A DNA stretch of 64,000 nt, taken from contig NZ_CP060404.1 in NCBI RefSeq assembly GCF_014295035.1, positions 3,814,501 to 3,878,500 on the forward strand, written 5' to 3'. The first letter of the stretch is position 1. Every line of letters begins with the position of its first letter. Made by a program: the position numbers and the translations under genes. Below are positions 21,295 through 29,413 of the stretch, piece by piece. The notes under the pieces are model-generated. The model worked only from the letters and a program-made list of their open reading frames with translations. It was not told where the DNA came from and did no database searches. Source of the stretch: Streptomyces buecherae. GTDB lineage: Bacteria; Actinomycetota; Actinomycetes; Streptomycetales; Streptomycetaceae.

Positions 21295-22851
21295 TCACGG
21301 GCGACGGAGCGCGTCGGCCCCGCCCACACCGGCGGTCAGCGTCGCGACGCCGTCCGCGTCGGGCTTGGCCACCCCGGCCGTCTCCGACTCCAGGAGGTGC
21401 TTGCCCAGCAGCTCCGGGTCGGGCAGGTCCATCGGGTACTCGCCGTCGAAGCAGGCGCGGCACAGCTTCGGCTTGTCGATCGTGGTCGCCTCGATCATCC
21501 CGTCGATGGAGATGTACGAGAGCGAGTCGGCCCCCAGCGACTTGCCGATCTCCTCGACGGAGAGCCCGTTGGCGATCAGCTCGGCGCGGGTGGCGAAGTC
21601 GATACCGAAGAAGCACGGCCACTTGATGGGCGGCGAGGAGATGCGGATGTGCACCTCGGCGGCCCCGGCCTCGCGCAGCATCCGGACCAGCGCGCGCTGG
21701 GTGTTCCCGCGGACGATCGAGTCGTCCACGACCACCAGGCGCTTGCCCCGGATGACCTCCTTGAGCGGGTTGAGCTTGAGCCGGATACCGAGCTGCCGGA
21801 TGGTCTGGCTCGGCTGGATGAACGTACGGCCCACGTAGCTGTTCTTGACCAGCCCCGACCCGTACGGGATGCCGCTGGCCTCGGCGTACCCGACGGCCGC
21901 CGGCGTGCCGGACTCCGGCGTCGCTATCACCAGGTCGGCGTCGGCCGGCGCCTCGGCGGCCAGCCTGCGGCCCATCTCCACGCGGGAGAGGTAGACATTG
22001 CGGCCGGCGATGTCGGTGTCGGGGCGGGCCAGGTAGACGTACTCGAAGACGCAGCCCTTGGGCCGGGCCTCGGCGAACCGGGAGGCGCGCAGACCGTCCT
22101 CGTCGATGGCGACCATCTCGCCCGGCTCGATCTCGCGGATGAAGCTGGCGCCGCAGATGTCGAGCGCGGCGGTCTCGGACGCGACGACCCAGCCGCGCTC
22201 CAGCCGGCCGAGGACCAGCGGCCGGATGCCCTGCGGGTCACGGGCGGCGTACAGCGTCTGCTCGTCCATGAAGACGAGGCTGAACGCGCCCTGCACCTTC
22301 GGCAGCACGCGCTGCGCGGCGGCCTCGACGGTCAGCGGCTTGCCGTCCTCGTCGACCTGGCCCGCGAGCAGCGCGGTGACCAGGTCGGTGTCGTTGGTCG
22401 CGGCGACCTGGGTGGCCCGACCGCCCTCGCGGGGCAGCTCGGCGACCATCTCGGCCAGCTCGGCGGTGTTGACGAGGTTCCCGTTGTGGCCCAGCGCGAT
22501 CGAGCCGTTCGCGGTCGCGCGGAAGGTGGGCTGCGCGTTCTCCCACACCGACGCACCGGTGGTGGAGTAGCGGGCGTGCCCCACGGCGATGTGGCCGCGG
22601 AGGGAGCCGAGGGAGGTTTCGTCGAAGACCTGAGAGACCAGGCCCATGTCCTTGAAGACGAGAATCTGGGAGCCGTTGCTCACTGCGATGCCCGCAGACT
22701 CCTGTCCACGGTGCTGCAGCGCGTACAGCCCGAAATAGGTGAGTTTGGCGACCTCTTCGCCCGGAGCCCAGACACCGAAGACGCCGCAGGCGTCTTGGGG
22801 GCCCTTCTCGCCGGGAAGGAGATCGTGGCTGAGTAGTCCGTCACCACGCAC
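21295..22851 (-). CDS. purF: Amidophosphoribosyltransferase
   Basis: 518 residues from GTG at 22851. First committed step: PRPP + glutamine to phosphoribosylamine. The catalytic cysteine is Cys22 (DACGVFGVW), so a 21-residue propeptide is expected to be cut off, as in the Fe-S type enzymes; the LCRACFDGEYP cysteines near the end support a 4Fe-4S cluster. The PRPP loop is VVDDSIVRGNT. An alternative GTG at 22860 exists. A TACAGT hexamer (22864-22859) overlaps that upstream GTG; if it is the -10, purF would be nearly leaderless from 22851. This is only suggestive, since no -35 is clear. Confidence 0.95.
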   Translation of the reverse strand: MRGDGLLSHDLLPGEKGPQDACGVFGVWAPGEEVAKLTYFGLYALQHRGQESAGIAVSNGSQILVFKDMGLVSQVFDETSLGSLRGHIAVGHARYSTTGASVWENAQPTFRATANGSIALGHNGNLVNTAELAEMVAELPREGGRATQVAATNDTDLVTALLAGQVDEDGKPLTVEAAAQRVLPKVQGAFSLVFMDEQTLYAARDPQGIRPLVLGRLERGWVVASETAALDICGASFIREIEPGEMVAIDEDGLRASRFAEARPKGCVFEYVYLARPDTDIAGRNVYLSRVEMGRRLAAEAPADADLVIATPESGTPAAVGYAEASGIPYGSGLVKNSYVGRTFIQPSQTIRQLGIRLKLNPLKEVIRGKRLVVVDDSIVRGNTQRALVRMLREAGAAEVHIRISSPPIKWPCFFGIDFATRAELIANGLSVEEIGKSLGADSLSYISIDGMIEATTIDKPKLCRACFDGEYPMDLPDPELLGKHLLESETAGVAKPDADGVATLTAGVGGADALRRP

Positions 22852-22864
22852 AACACACACTGTA

Positions 22865-23215
22865 CCCGCGGTCGGGGGTCAGGCGTTCGGTCGACCTTGG
22901 GAGTGGACGGTTACATTCCGTTACGGGCGAGATTTCAGGCCCCGGGCGGAGATGGCCCTGAGGCGGGCTGGATGGGGCGTGCGGTGCGGCGTGAAGGCCG
23001 TGAGGTCGCGCCTCGGCCGCGACACGGTGACCTCACGGTGACGCTGCGCGGTGGCCGAGTTCGGGGGCCGAGCGGGCTCAGATGAGATGAGGGACACATC
23101 GGGGAGGGGGGTGTTGTAGCGGGGAGTGGTGGGGGTGGGTGGGTGCGGGGGTGGGGTTGGCCGCCTGGCGGCGGCACTGACGGTGACGATGCCTGCGCCT
23201 TGGCGGCGGGCATCA
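22865..23215. other. Region upstream of purF
   Basis: About 350 bases without a credible gene. It should contain the purF promoter. Past 23100 it turns into a G/T-rich tract (GGGTGGGTGGG type) that runs up to the decayed CRISPR cluster. Confidence 0.4.
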
Positions 23216-23216
23216 C

Positions 23217-23608
23217 GTGTCCCCGCCGGGTGCGAGGGTGGTCCGCAGCGGCGCGGAGAATTCGGGTGGGTGGTGGCGTGGTCCCCGCGCGGGTGCGGGG
23301 GTGCTCCCCTCGAGCGGCTCACCCTCATCCTCGGAGAGGGGCGGTCCCCGCGTGCGGGGGTGGTCCCTGGGAGGTCGACGTTCTCTCGGTGGAGGCGGCC
23401 TGGGCCCCGCGTGTGCGGGGGTGGCCCGCAGTGGCGGGGGGTGTCTGGGTTGGTGGTGGCGGGGTCCCCGCGCGTGCGGGGGTGGCCCGTGAAGGACTTC
23501 GTGGGGGCTGATCCCGGCGTGGTCCCCGCGATGGCGGGGATGGCCCCTCTTCGTGCTGGCGGACGGCTTACGGGGAGCCCTGGTCCCCACGTGCTGGGTG
23601 TGCCTGCC
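23217..23608 (+). CRISPR. CRISPR-like cluster 1, decayed, leaderless (type I-E-like repeats)
   Basis: Seven copies of a degenerate repeat centred on GTCCCC...GCGGGG, with the GTCCCC (or variant) starting at 23219, 23281, 23344, 23403, 23464, 23522 and 23583. The period is 58-63 bases, the same as the 61-base period of the clean clusters downstream. Each copy differs from the next by several bases (for example a GGCCCC form at 23403 and CCACGTGCTGG at 23583), so the array has decayed. The leader box seen before clusters 2-4 is absent. It abuts the Nudix gene. Confidence 0.7.
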
Positions 23609-23610
23609 GA

Positions 23611-24141
23611 TCAGCCAAGCCGTAGCCGATGCAGCATGAGCAGGGCGGCGACCGCGTTCGCCGACCTGATGTCGCCGCAGGCGATGAGGTCGGGCACCGT
23701 CTTCAACGGCACCCACTCACGGCGTGAAGACTCGAACGCGTCCTCCGGAGGGCCGACCCGGGTGGCGCCCTCCGCCCAGTACGCCTGGTGTCGCGAGGTG
23801 GAGATCCCTGGCTGCGGGTCCACGGACAACAGGTGCCGCATCGGCCCGGGCCGCCACCCCGTCTCCTCTTCGAGTTCACGCGCCGCAGCCCGGGCCGGGT
23901 CCTCGCCTTCGGCGATGCCGCCGGATGGGAGTTCCCATCCCCAGGCGCCCGTGATGAAGCGATGCCGCCACAACAGCAGAACCTCATTCGCTTCGTTGAC
24001 TACTGCGGCGACGGCCACCGGGCGTAGGCGAATGACGGTGTGGTCCAGGCGGCGGCCGTCGGGCAGTTCGACGTCAGCCATGTTGACCGTGACCCAGCGG
24101 TTCTCGTACACAGTGCGTTCGCCGTGAGATGTCCACTCCAT
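23611..24141 (-). CDS. Nudix hydrolase
   Basis: 176 residues. The Nudix box is GGIAEGEDPARAAARELEEE followed by TGW, complete with the Gly and the REL-x-EE catalytic helix. Such enzymes cleave nucleoside diphosphates linked to another group; the substrate is unknown. The start chosen is MEWTSHGERTVYENRWV, the usual family start as I recall it. An in-frame ATG at 24207 overlaps the stop of the upstream gene as ATGA and would add 22 residues; translational coupling makes that start possible. It is the last gene of a - strand group with SLOG-like, GNAT, HD and XRE genes. Confidence 0.85.
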   Translation of the reverse strand: MEWTSHGERTVYENRWVTVNMADVELPDGRRLDHTVIRLRPVAVAAVVNEANEVLLLWRHRFITGAWGWELPSGGIAEGEDPARAAARELEEETGWRPGPMRHLLSVDPQPGISTSRHQAYWAEGATRVGPPEDAFESSRREWVPLKTVPDLIACGDIRSANAVAALLMLHRLRLG

Positions 24142-24203
24142 GGCTTCATCCCACCACGCACGGTCATACCCGGAGCCGGCTTCGTTGCAACCCGGCCGGC
24201 CGC

Positions 24204-24686
24204 TCATACGGGCACGACCAAGCGCGGCTTCCCCAGTTCCGTGGCGTAGTTGAGTGTCTGCCACGTGCCCGAGCCTTCGGCACTCTCCGTAAGCGGAAAG
24301 CCGATCACCATGTCGGCCCGGTCGACCATCCAACGGTTACGGGCGTGGAACGCCGCAGTACGAAGTTCCGGGGCCCGTAGTGCGACGATTTCGGCGATGC
24401 GGCCCCGCCTTCGGCATTGTTCGATGGTGTGCTGCGCCTCGGCCGGCTGCTGCTCGACCGTACCGGGAACGACCACCGTGATACGCGAGCGGGATTCCTC
24501 GGCGAGATGGCATAGGGCCAGGTTGTCGATGCCTTTTGCGCCACCGATGTAGAACTGTGCGTCCTGGGTCGCCCACGGAGCGAGATATACGCGGAACAAG
24601 GCGGAATACCAGGCGCCCTCGCGATGCCTCGTGTCCCTGGTGCCTGTGATCGCCACAGCTAGCGGTCTTGGCGCGCAATGGATCAC
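24204..24686 (-). CDS. SLOG/DprA-like nucleotide-binding protein
   Basis: About 160 residues from GTG at 24686; a TTG at 24722 would add 12. The protein has a Rossmann-like pattern: AITGTRDTR at the start, YIGGAKGIDNLALCHLAEE (a GGAxGID motif as in DprA/SLOG proteins), ITVVVPGT, then 'NRWMVDRADMVIGFPLTESAEG' and GKPRLVVPV. SLOG domains bind nucleotides or nucleotide-derived signals and recur in phage-defence and stress systems; the ligand here is unknown. It ends by overlapping a possible start of the Nudix gene, and it follows the GNAT gene closely. Confidence 0.65.
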   Translation of the reverse strand: MIHCAPRPLAVAITGTRDTRHREGAWYSALFRVYLAPWATQDAQFYIGGAKGIDNLALCHLAEESRSRITVVVPGTVEQQPAEAQHTIEQCRRRGRIAEIVALRAPELRTAAFHARNRWMVDRADMVIGFPLTESAEGSGTWQTLNYATELGKPRLVVPV

Positions 24687-24696
24687 TGGCGACCCG

Positions 24697-25263
24697 TCAT
24701 GGGGTGGACTTCCGCAATTCAAGAATCATGACGTCATGCAAGGCCGCGCCGTCCCACGGGTACGCCTCGCCGATCTTCTCGTAGCCCCACGAGCGATAGG
24801 CGGCCTGCGCTGCGGGGACGTCTGGGCGGGCGTTGAGGAGAACGCGCTCTTCTGCGACGTCATCGAGGATCGCGTCGTGGAGGCGCCTGGCCACTCCCTG
24901 CTTCCGCCAAGGAGCGCGAACCGCCAGTTCCATGAGGCCGAATGTACGGTGTCCGTCCTCGCGGCGTTGTTCGTCAGTTACGGGGGTAGTGAGGCGACCC
25001 CACCAGCCGGTCGACGCGCTGAGCGGATAGCCGTAGGCGATGCCTACCGGCTCCCCCTCGACGCTGCGAGCCAGGGCCGCCCGGAACGTGGCCTTGCGTA
25101 CCTGCGACCGGAAGCGGCGGAAGTTCGCCTCGACGTCCCGCACGGTCTTCTCGTAGGGAGGCTCCGCGAACGCCTCCGCGTAGACCAGCGCGAATGCCTC
25201 TTCGGCGCGGGCTGCGGCGGCGCCGTTCATGCGTTCCACGTGGACGGCACTCTGCGGGGTCAT
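24697..25263 (-). CDS. GNAT family N-acetyltransferase
   Basis: 188 residues. The acetyl-CoA-binding core is seen as 'FGLMELAVRAPWRKQGVARRLHDAIL', with the QGVARRL loop in the place of the Q/RxxGxG/A motif, and the C-terminal 'NARPDVPAAQAAYRSWGYEKIGE' is typical. The substrate is unknown. ATG at 25263. It is followed at 10 bases by the SLOG-like gene and probably sits in one transcript with it and the Nudix gene. Base composition in this stretch is less GC-rich than in the core genes. Confidence 0.85.
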   Translation of the reverse strand: MTPQSAVHVERMNGAAAARAEEAFALVYAEAFAEPPYEKTVRDVEANFRRFRSQVRKATFRAALARSVEGEPVGIAYGYPLSASTGWWGRLTTPVTDEQRREDGHRTFGLMELAVRAPWRKQGVARRLHDAILDDVAEERVLLNARPDVPAAQAAYRSWGYEKIGEAYPWDGAALHDVMILELRKSTP

Positions 25264-25447
25264 TGGGCCCCGCCGCCTGTCGCTTCGCGGATACGAGCGG
25301 CACAGGCCAAACCCTCTGCACCCAGAAACGACCTTTCCCGGGCTCCTATCGGTCTGATACGAGACGGGTTAGCCGCGTGGGCCGTCGCTTCGGTCACAAG
25401 CTCACCTCCACGCCGGGCACGTCCTTCGATTCTAGGGTGCACTCGGG

Positions 25448-26026
25448 TTAGCGTAGATAGGTACGCTGCCAGTCAACCGAAGACATGTTTTGGGCTGCAT
25501 TGGCCAGTTCGATCGCCGAAGCTGTCTTGAGCTTCGCCCGTGTGCTGTCGACCCACTCACGGGCATTGCTGTAACCCTGTTCCAGGTATTCGAGGCCCTG
25601 GATCATGCACTCCAACTTGTCCGCGTCATGCGCGACGAGCACTTCGAGGGAATCACCGTGCTCGTACTCCTCGACCACGGCTTGGATGCCTGCGGCCACC
25701 GCGGGGTGAGCATCGGCGAGCTGGTCCTTCGTGACGTCCTCGTTCTTGGCTGCCGTGAGGTACCGCCGCCCGATCCAGGGGATGTCACCGACCCGCGTCT
25801 CCTGAGTGTCGTGGAAGGTACACAGCAGAGCCACCTTGGCGGGGTCCGCGCCCTCCATCATCGCCAGGACGGCCCCAACGACCGCGACACGGAAGCTGTG
25901 CTCAGCGATGGTTTCGGGGTCCTTGACGCCCGCAATCCACCATCCGGACCGCTTTCCGCGCTTCAGCGCGCCCATCTCCATCAGATAGCTAACGGAACCC
26001 TTGGCGTGCTGATCGTCGTCAGGCAT
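25448..26026 (-). CDS. HD-domain phosphohydrolase (YfbR / 5'-deoxynucleotidase-like)
   Basis: 192 residues. The HD metal ligands are all present: His in the EHSFRVA segment, HD in TFHDTQE, and the final Asp in VAHDADKLE. This spacing matches the YfbR/HDDC2 subfamily, which removes 5' phosphate from deoxynucleoside monophosphates. The reaction here is inferred from the subfamily. It lies 21 bases after the XRE gene on the same strand, so the two are co-transcribed. A 184-base gap separates it from the GNAT gene. Confidence 0.85.
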   Translation of the reverse strand: MPDDDQHAKGSVSYLMEMGALKRGKRSGWWIAGVKDPETIAEHSFRVAVVGAVLAMMEGADPAKVALLCTFHDTQETRVGDIPWIGRRYLTAAKNEDVTKDQLADAHPAVAAGIQAVVEEYEHGDSLEVLVAHDADKLECMIQGLEYLEQGYSNAREWVDSTRAKLKTASAIELANAAQNMSSVDWQRTYLR

Positions 26027-26047
26027 GCGAGCTGTCCTCTCGGTAGG

Positions 26048-27187
26048 TCACGGCGCGTTCAGCTTCAGACCGTAATGCACGGCATCCAACTCGCGCCTGG
26101 ACCGTGTAGACACAACACCGCCATCCAGTAGGCGCGTTACACGCCGCTTGAGGTCGCAGGACAGTTCGTGGTCCGCTGCTAGCGCACCCGGGCGTGCGGC
26201 GAGCAACGACCACACGGAGTGGACGTTCAGGTCGATGCAGCCGAGTTCTGGTGACATGCGACCTACCAGGCTACGGAGTAGTGCCTTCGCGTCCCACTCC
26301 GCACGGCCAGCCATAAACGCGTCGTCGGACCGAGGTAAATTATCGAGCCCCAGCCAGTAGGCCCAGTAATTCAGGTTGGCCAGTTCACCCGCGTCATCAC
26401 TCATGCCCCGCTCGATGAACGCGTGCAGTGCGTCGCGCTCTCCGTGCCGCGTGAGCGATGTTGCCAACGATCGAGCGTCAGCCCAGTTCCATGCGCTGCG
26501 TTGAGATGCTCGCGCCTGCCTACCCCGCATCTCGGTCATCCACGCGTGCGTATCCGGTGCCACGTCGTAACTGCATAGGTAGAGCGCTTGCCGCCGCAGT
26601 AAGCCGCACTCTGCGCCCGTCCAGTCCGCCACTTCGGCACTCCGCCGCAGGCCGTCGAAGAACGCCCGACGTTCGGGCTCTCCCAGCAAAGGACCATCCG
26701 GCGTGGGGCCACGTCGACGAGGCATCCCGGCGGGAGGGCGGGGGAGCGCTGCGGGAGGAGTTCCCGTCAGCGCCCAAGCGATCATGTGCGTGGCCGAGCG
26801 AGTGAAGACCCAGTTCGCCAAGGGGTGGCCGTGTGCGTCGCCCGATCGGCGATCGCTCAGGCCATGACTCAGGACGGCGTCGGCATCCATCGCGGCGTCG
26901 AAGAGGACCAGGAGAGCGGGGTCGGCCCCGCTGCGTAGCAAATGGCGTCGCATCTGCCGGAACTGAGCGGACGGGATCGCCGTGAGGGCACGGCGCCCCG
27001 ATTCCCACCCCTGCACGGTGGTGACGTCGACGGCGATCGCCTCGGCCAAGGCTTGCTGGGTCAGCCCTGCCCGTTCTCTCGTGACCTTGAAAAGATGCCC
27101 TGTGACGACCCCTTCACGGGCCCGCCCAGGTGAACCCGGACCTGTGGTCAGGGTTCCGCACTTCGACACCTTTTGCCGTGACGCCAT
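26048..27187 (-). CDS. XRE-family helix-turn-helix regulator with large C-terminal domain
   Basis: 379 residues. The helix-turn-helix lies at about residues 31-65 (HLFKVTRERAGLTQQALAEA, VDVTTVQGWESGRR). The remaining 300 residues are helical, with TPR-like spacing and 'NLNYWAYWLGLDN', a pattern common in Streptomyces XRE proteins that sense small molecules or peptides. It heads the - strand operon with the HD protein and faces, across about 200 bases, three overlapping + strand genes. Control of both groups is likely but not shown. Confidence 0.8.
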   Translation of the reverse strand: MASRQKVSKCGTLTTGPGSPGRAREGVVTGHLFKVTRERAGLTQQALAEAIAVDVTTVQGWESGRRALTAIPSAQFRQMRRHLLRSGADPALLVLFDAAMDADAVLSHGLSDRRSGDAHGHPLANWVFTRSATHMIAWALTGTPPAALPRPPAGMPRRRGPTPDGPLLGEPERRAFFDGLRRSAEVADWTGAECGLLRRQALYLCSYDVAPDTHAWMTEMRGRQARASQRSAWNWADARSLATSLTRHGERDALHAFIERGMSDDAGELANLNYWAYWLGLDNLPRSDDAFMAGRAEWDAKALLRSLVGRMSPELGCIDLNVHSVWSLLAARPGALAADHELSCDLKRRVTRLLDGGVVSTRSRRELDAVHYGLKLNAP

Positions 27188-27391
27188 GCCATGGGCTCCT
27201 GCTGGCTAGGCCCGCTCAACTCGTACTGGGCGTCAGTTTTTTCGAGGTTTCGCTCACCGTACGTTACTGCCACGAGCGACATCGCCCTACGGATTTCGAC
27301 CATAGAGGCGACGTGCGCTGAATCCCAGACGCATAGGTCAGCTGAACGCTCACGAGTGACACGCGGCATCGATGAGACGGGAACTCTCGAC

Positions 27392-27862
27392 ATGAGCAGC
27401 AGTAAGCACGTTGCGGCACGTCCGCATGCCAGCGGAGACGCGGGGGCCCGAGAGGCAGCACCAGATGGAGCGGCCACTCCCCACGACTGGATTCCGCCCG
27501 GCGGCGGCGTGCGCTGGACGCGGATTGGGGAGCTGGGCTGGCACGCCCTGACGGTGCCCACGTATCTCGGTGACCGGGTACTCGCCGCGCTCGGCGGCGC
27601 GTCCGGGGCCGTGATTGAGGAGAACGTCGAGCGCCGTCAGACCTGGCTCATCGAGCCCAACGCGGCGGCCGTGCAACGTTTTCACGGCCACCCGGTGGTC
27701 AGCGTCCGGGGGGACGATGACTCCTTCCTCTTCGTCCCCGGCATGACCCGCGACCACACCGTGTGGTGGCGGGTGGCTCCGACGGGCGACCGCCTGCTCA
27801 CCGACGCGGAGCTGCTGGCCACGGCGGTCGTCGACGCGCGCGGCCGGGGGCGGGTGTCGTGA
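27392..27862 (+). CDS. Unknown protein, first of three overlapping genes
   Basis: 156 residues from ATG at 27392, with GGGAA eight bases before it. After a variable Ala/Gly-rich head of about 30 residues it reads 'WTRIGELGWHALTVPTYLGD' and later 'VSVRGDDDSFLFVPGM' and TVWWRVAPTGDRLLTD. The same plan (GD-S-FL-VP, W-R-P, LTDA) is faintly repeated in the next gene, so the two may be distant paralogues. No catalytic motif was recognised. It is divergent from the XRE gene, suggesting control by it. Confidence 0.65.
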   Translation: MSSSKHVAARPHASGDAGAREAAPDGAATPHDWIPPGGGVRWTRIGELGWHALTVPTYLGDRVLAALGGASGAVIEENVERRQTWLIEPNAAAVQRFHGHPVVSVRGDDDSFLFVPGMTRDHTVWWRVAPTGDRLLTDAELLATAVVDARGRGRVS

Positions 27863-28440
27863 TCGACACAAGCTGGGCTCCCCCGATCCACGACGAGGTG
27901 CTACTCCTCCCGGCGGGGCGCCAATGGGACGCCGTGCGCACTTCTTCGGCCGTGGCAAAGTGGGCCTTCCAGATCCTCGACGCTACGGAGAGCTGCGCCG
28001 CGATCATCGATGAACGGATGGCCTGCGCCTACTGGTTGATGGCGGTTGGCGATCAGTCGGCGTACGTCCATTGGGAGCGGTTGCGCGGGCACGTTGCCGT
28101 GTTGGGTGCCGGGCCTGGCACCCACTACGTCGGCGTGCCGCCCACGCACCACCGTGCCGGGCCCGGACTGCACTGGCGGTTCCCTGGCGACTGGTCGGGG
28201 CGGTACCTGGCTCATGCGTACTACCTCGGGGCGGTCCTCGCCTCCGCCGTACGAATCGCGCATGGGCCGGATGCCGCTGCCGCTCAGTGTCCCCTGTGCG
28301 AACGGGAGTTGGAACGTGCAGACGCGGTGACCGTGAGTGGACGTTCCGGCCCCGCCGACTCCACACCTCGCACCCTGGAGGTTCACCCCGCATGCGCCCG
28401 CACCGCCCGCCTCCGCGCCCACCAGCCACCGCTGACATGA
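27859..28440 (+). CDS. Unknown protein with C-terminal Cys pair, second of three overlapping genes
   Basis: 193 residues. Its GTG overlaps the upstream TGA (GTGA), which indicates translational coupling. The N-terminal part reads 'IHDEVLLLPAGRQWDAVRTS' and later 'VAVLGAGPGTHYVGVPPTHH' and 'GLHWRFPGDW', a plan shared with many uncharacterised Streptomyces proteins. Near the end, CPLCERELE followed about 35 residues later by HPAC looks like a small zinc-binding unit. No enzyme motif was found. The function is unknown. Confidence 0.65.
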   Translation: MIDTSWAPPIHDEVLLLPAGRQWDAVRTSSAVAKWAFQILDATESCAAIIDERMACAYWLMAVGDQSAYVHWERLRGHVAVLGAGPGTHYVGVPPTHHRAGPGLHWRFPGDWSGRYLAHAYYLGAVLASAVRIAHGPDAAAAQCPLCERELERADAVTVSGRSGPADSTPRTLEVHPACARTARLRAHQPPLT

Positions 28441-28718
28441 CCCACCGCCGCCGTTACCGGTACGTCGAGATGTCCCTCGCCCCTGATCCGGAGGCCACGC
28501 CGTACACCGTCCGGGCCAGGTGTCTCGCGTGCGACGAACTGTCTCCGGAGCCCGAGCCGTCGGAGTCCATCACGGCCCAGCACGAGCGCGCGCAGCGCTG
28601 GTGTACACGCCACGCGGCCCGCGACCATGCGGACGGGCGCCACTTCCGCTTCGCCGCGACGGTCACCTTGCGGTGGCGCGTGACGCCGGCTGAGGACATT
28701 GGGCCGGCGGCGTTGTGA
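28437..28718 (+). CDS. Small unknown protein (DUF7848-like), third of three overlapping genes
   Basis: 93 residues. The ATG overlaps the upstream stop as ATGA. It opens MTHRRRYRYVEMSLAPDPEA, followed by 'VRARCLACDELS' and 'RWCTRHAARDHADGRHFRF'. The Cys/Cys and later Cys/His/His positions resemble the DUF7848 proteins of Streptomyces and may bind zinc. The role is unknown; the tight coupling of all three genes says they act together. Confidence 0.6.
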   Translation: MTHRRRYRYVEMSLAPDPEATPYTVRARCLACDELSPEPEPSESITAQHERAQRWCTRHAARDHADGRHFRFAATVTLRWRVTPAEDIGPAAL

Positions 28719-28839
28719 GGGGTTGTGGGAATGTGGGGGTGCCTGGTCGGCGAGTTGCGGGTGGCCTGCTGTGGGTGGCTTGCGCTCGCTGGCCTTCGCT
28801 TCGCGATTGTCGGAACGCGTCGTATCGGCGGGGTTGGGC

Positions 28840-28977
28840 GATAGCCTGGTGGGCCTGGTTAGGGGGCGGGGCGCCTTGGGTGAGATGTCGTGGCCATCGC
28901 CTTCGGGCGAAAGGTCGGAGTTCGCGGAAGTTGCAGAAATCCGGGGCTCGGCCTGACGAACCCGCAGGTCAATTGCT
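28840..28977 (+). promoter_or_regulatory. CRISPR leader of cluster 2
   Basis: About 138 bases from a GATAGCCTG box (28840-28848) to the first repeat. It shares with the leaders at 31905 and 34748 the blocks GGCGCC, AGGTCGGAGT, CGGAAGTTGCAGAA and, just before the repeat, CCGCAGGTCAATTGCTCTGG, the last three bases of which start the repeat. The TAGCCT part may be the -10 of the crRNA promoter. Confidence 0.75.
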
Positions 28978-29187
28978 CTGGTCCCCGCGCGTGCGGGGAT
29001 GGCCCCAGGGTGTGGACCTCGTGCGCCCACCCGCCCAACTGGTCCCCGCGCGTGCGGGGATAGCCCCAGGGTGTGGACCTCGTGCGCCCACCCGCCCAAC
29101 TGGTCCCCGCGCGTGCGGGGATGGCCCCCGTGGGCGCCCCGGAGGAAGGTGGAGGAGCAGCTGGTCCCCGCGCGTGCGGGAACTCCC
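28978..29187 (+). CRISPR. CRISPR cluster 2, four type I-E-like repeats, three spacers
   Basis: 29-base repeats start at 28978, 29039, 29100 and 29161, core GTCCCCGCGCGTGCGGGGA. Spacers of 32 bases are at 29007-29038, 29068-29099 and 29129-29160. Spacers 1 and 2 are identical, so one 61-base repeat-spacer unit was duplicated; the second repeat has one changed base (ATAGCC for ATGGCC). The last repeat is degenerate after GTGCGGG, as expected at the leader-distal end. The palindromic repeat and 61-base period fit type I-E of actinobacteria. No cas genes are in the window. Confidence 0.9.
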
Positions 29188-29246
29188 TTGCGAGGCCCGA
29201 TAGCTGCGCGTGGCTGAGATCAATCCAGCCCGCACACAGACACCAC

Positions 29247-29324
29247 TCCCTTGATAGCTCAGGCAGGCAGAGCACCCGGTGGCGACTTCACCGGAAGGTC
29301 CCGGTTCGAGTCCGGGTAAGGGAA
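29247..29324 (+). tRNA. tRNA-like gene with malformed anticodon arm
   Basis: The acceptor TCCCTTG pairs with TAAGGGA (one G-T). The D-arm GCTC/GAGC and T-arm CCCGG-TTCGAGT-CCGGG are good. Abnormal points are a three-base link between acceptor and D-stem, two bases before the anticodon stem, a six-base anticodon stem CCGGTG/CACCGG, and the loop GCGACTT with C where U33 should be. Read normally the anticodon would be GAC (Val). It may be a decayed or specialised tRNA. No CCA is encoded. It lies between CRISPR cluster 2 and the graspetide precursor gene. Confidence 0.55.
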
Positions 29325-29413
29325 CTGCTCGCTCTGGCTCTGTGCACCAGCACGGTGCATGACCGGGGCCGGTCGCGAGTGCACGACGGGAAGCGACATC
29401 AAGGAGGAAACAA

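Noticed and set aside
22859..22887. A full promoter for purF at the TACAGT hexamer
   Set aside because: No -35 sequence at acceptable distance was found, so it is mentioned only as a possibility under purF.
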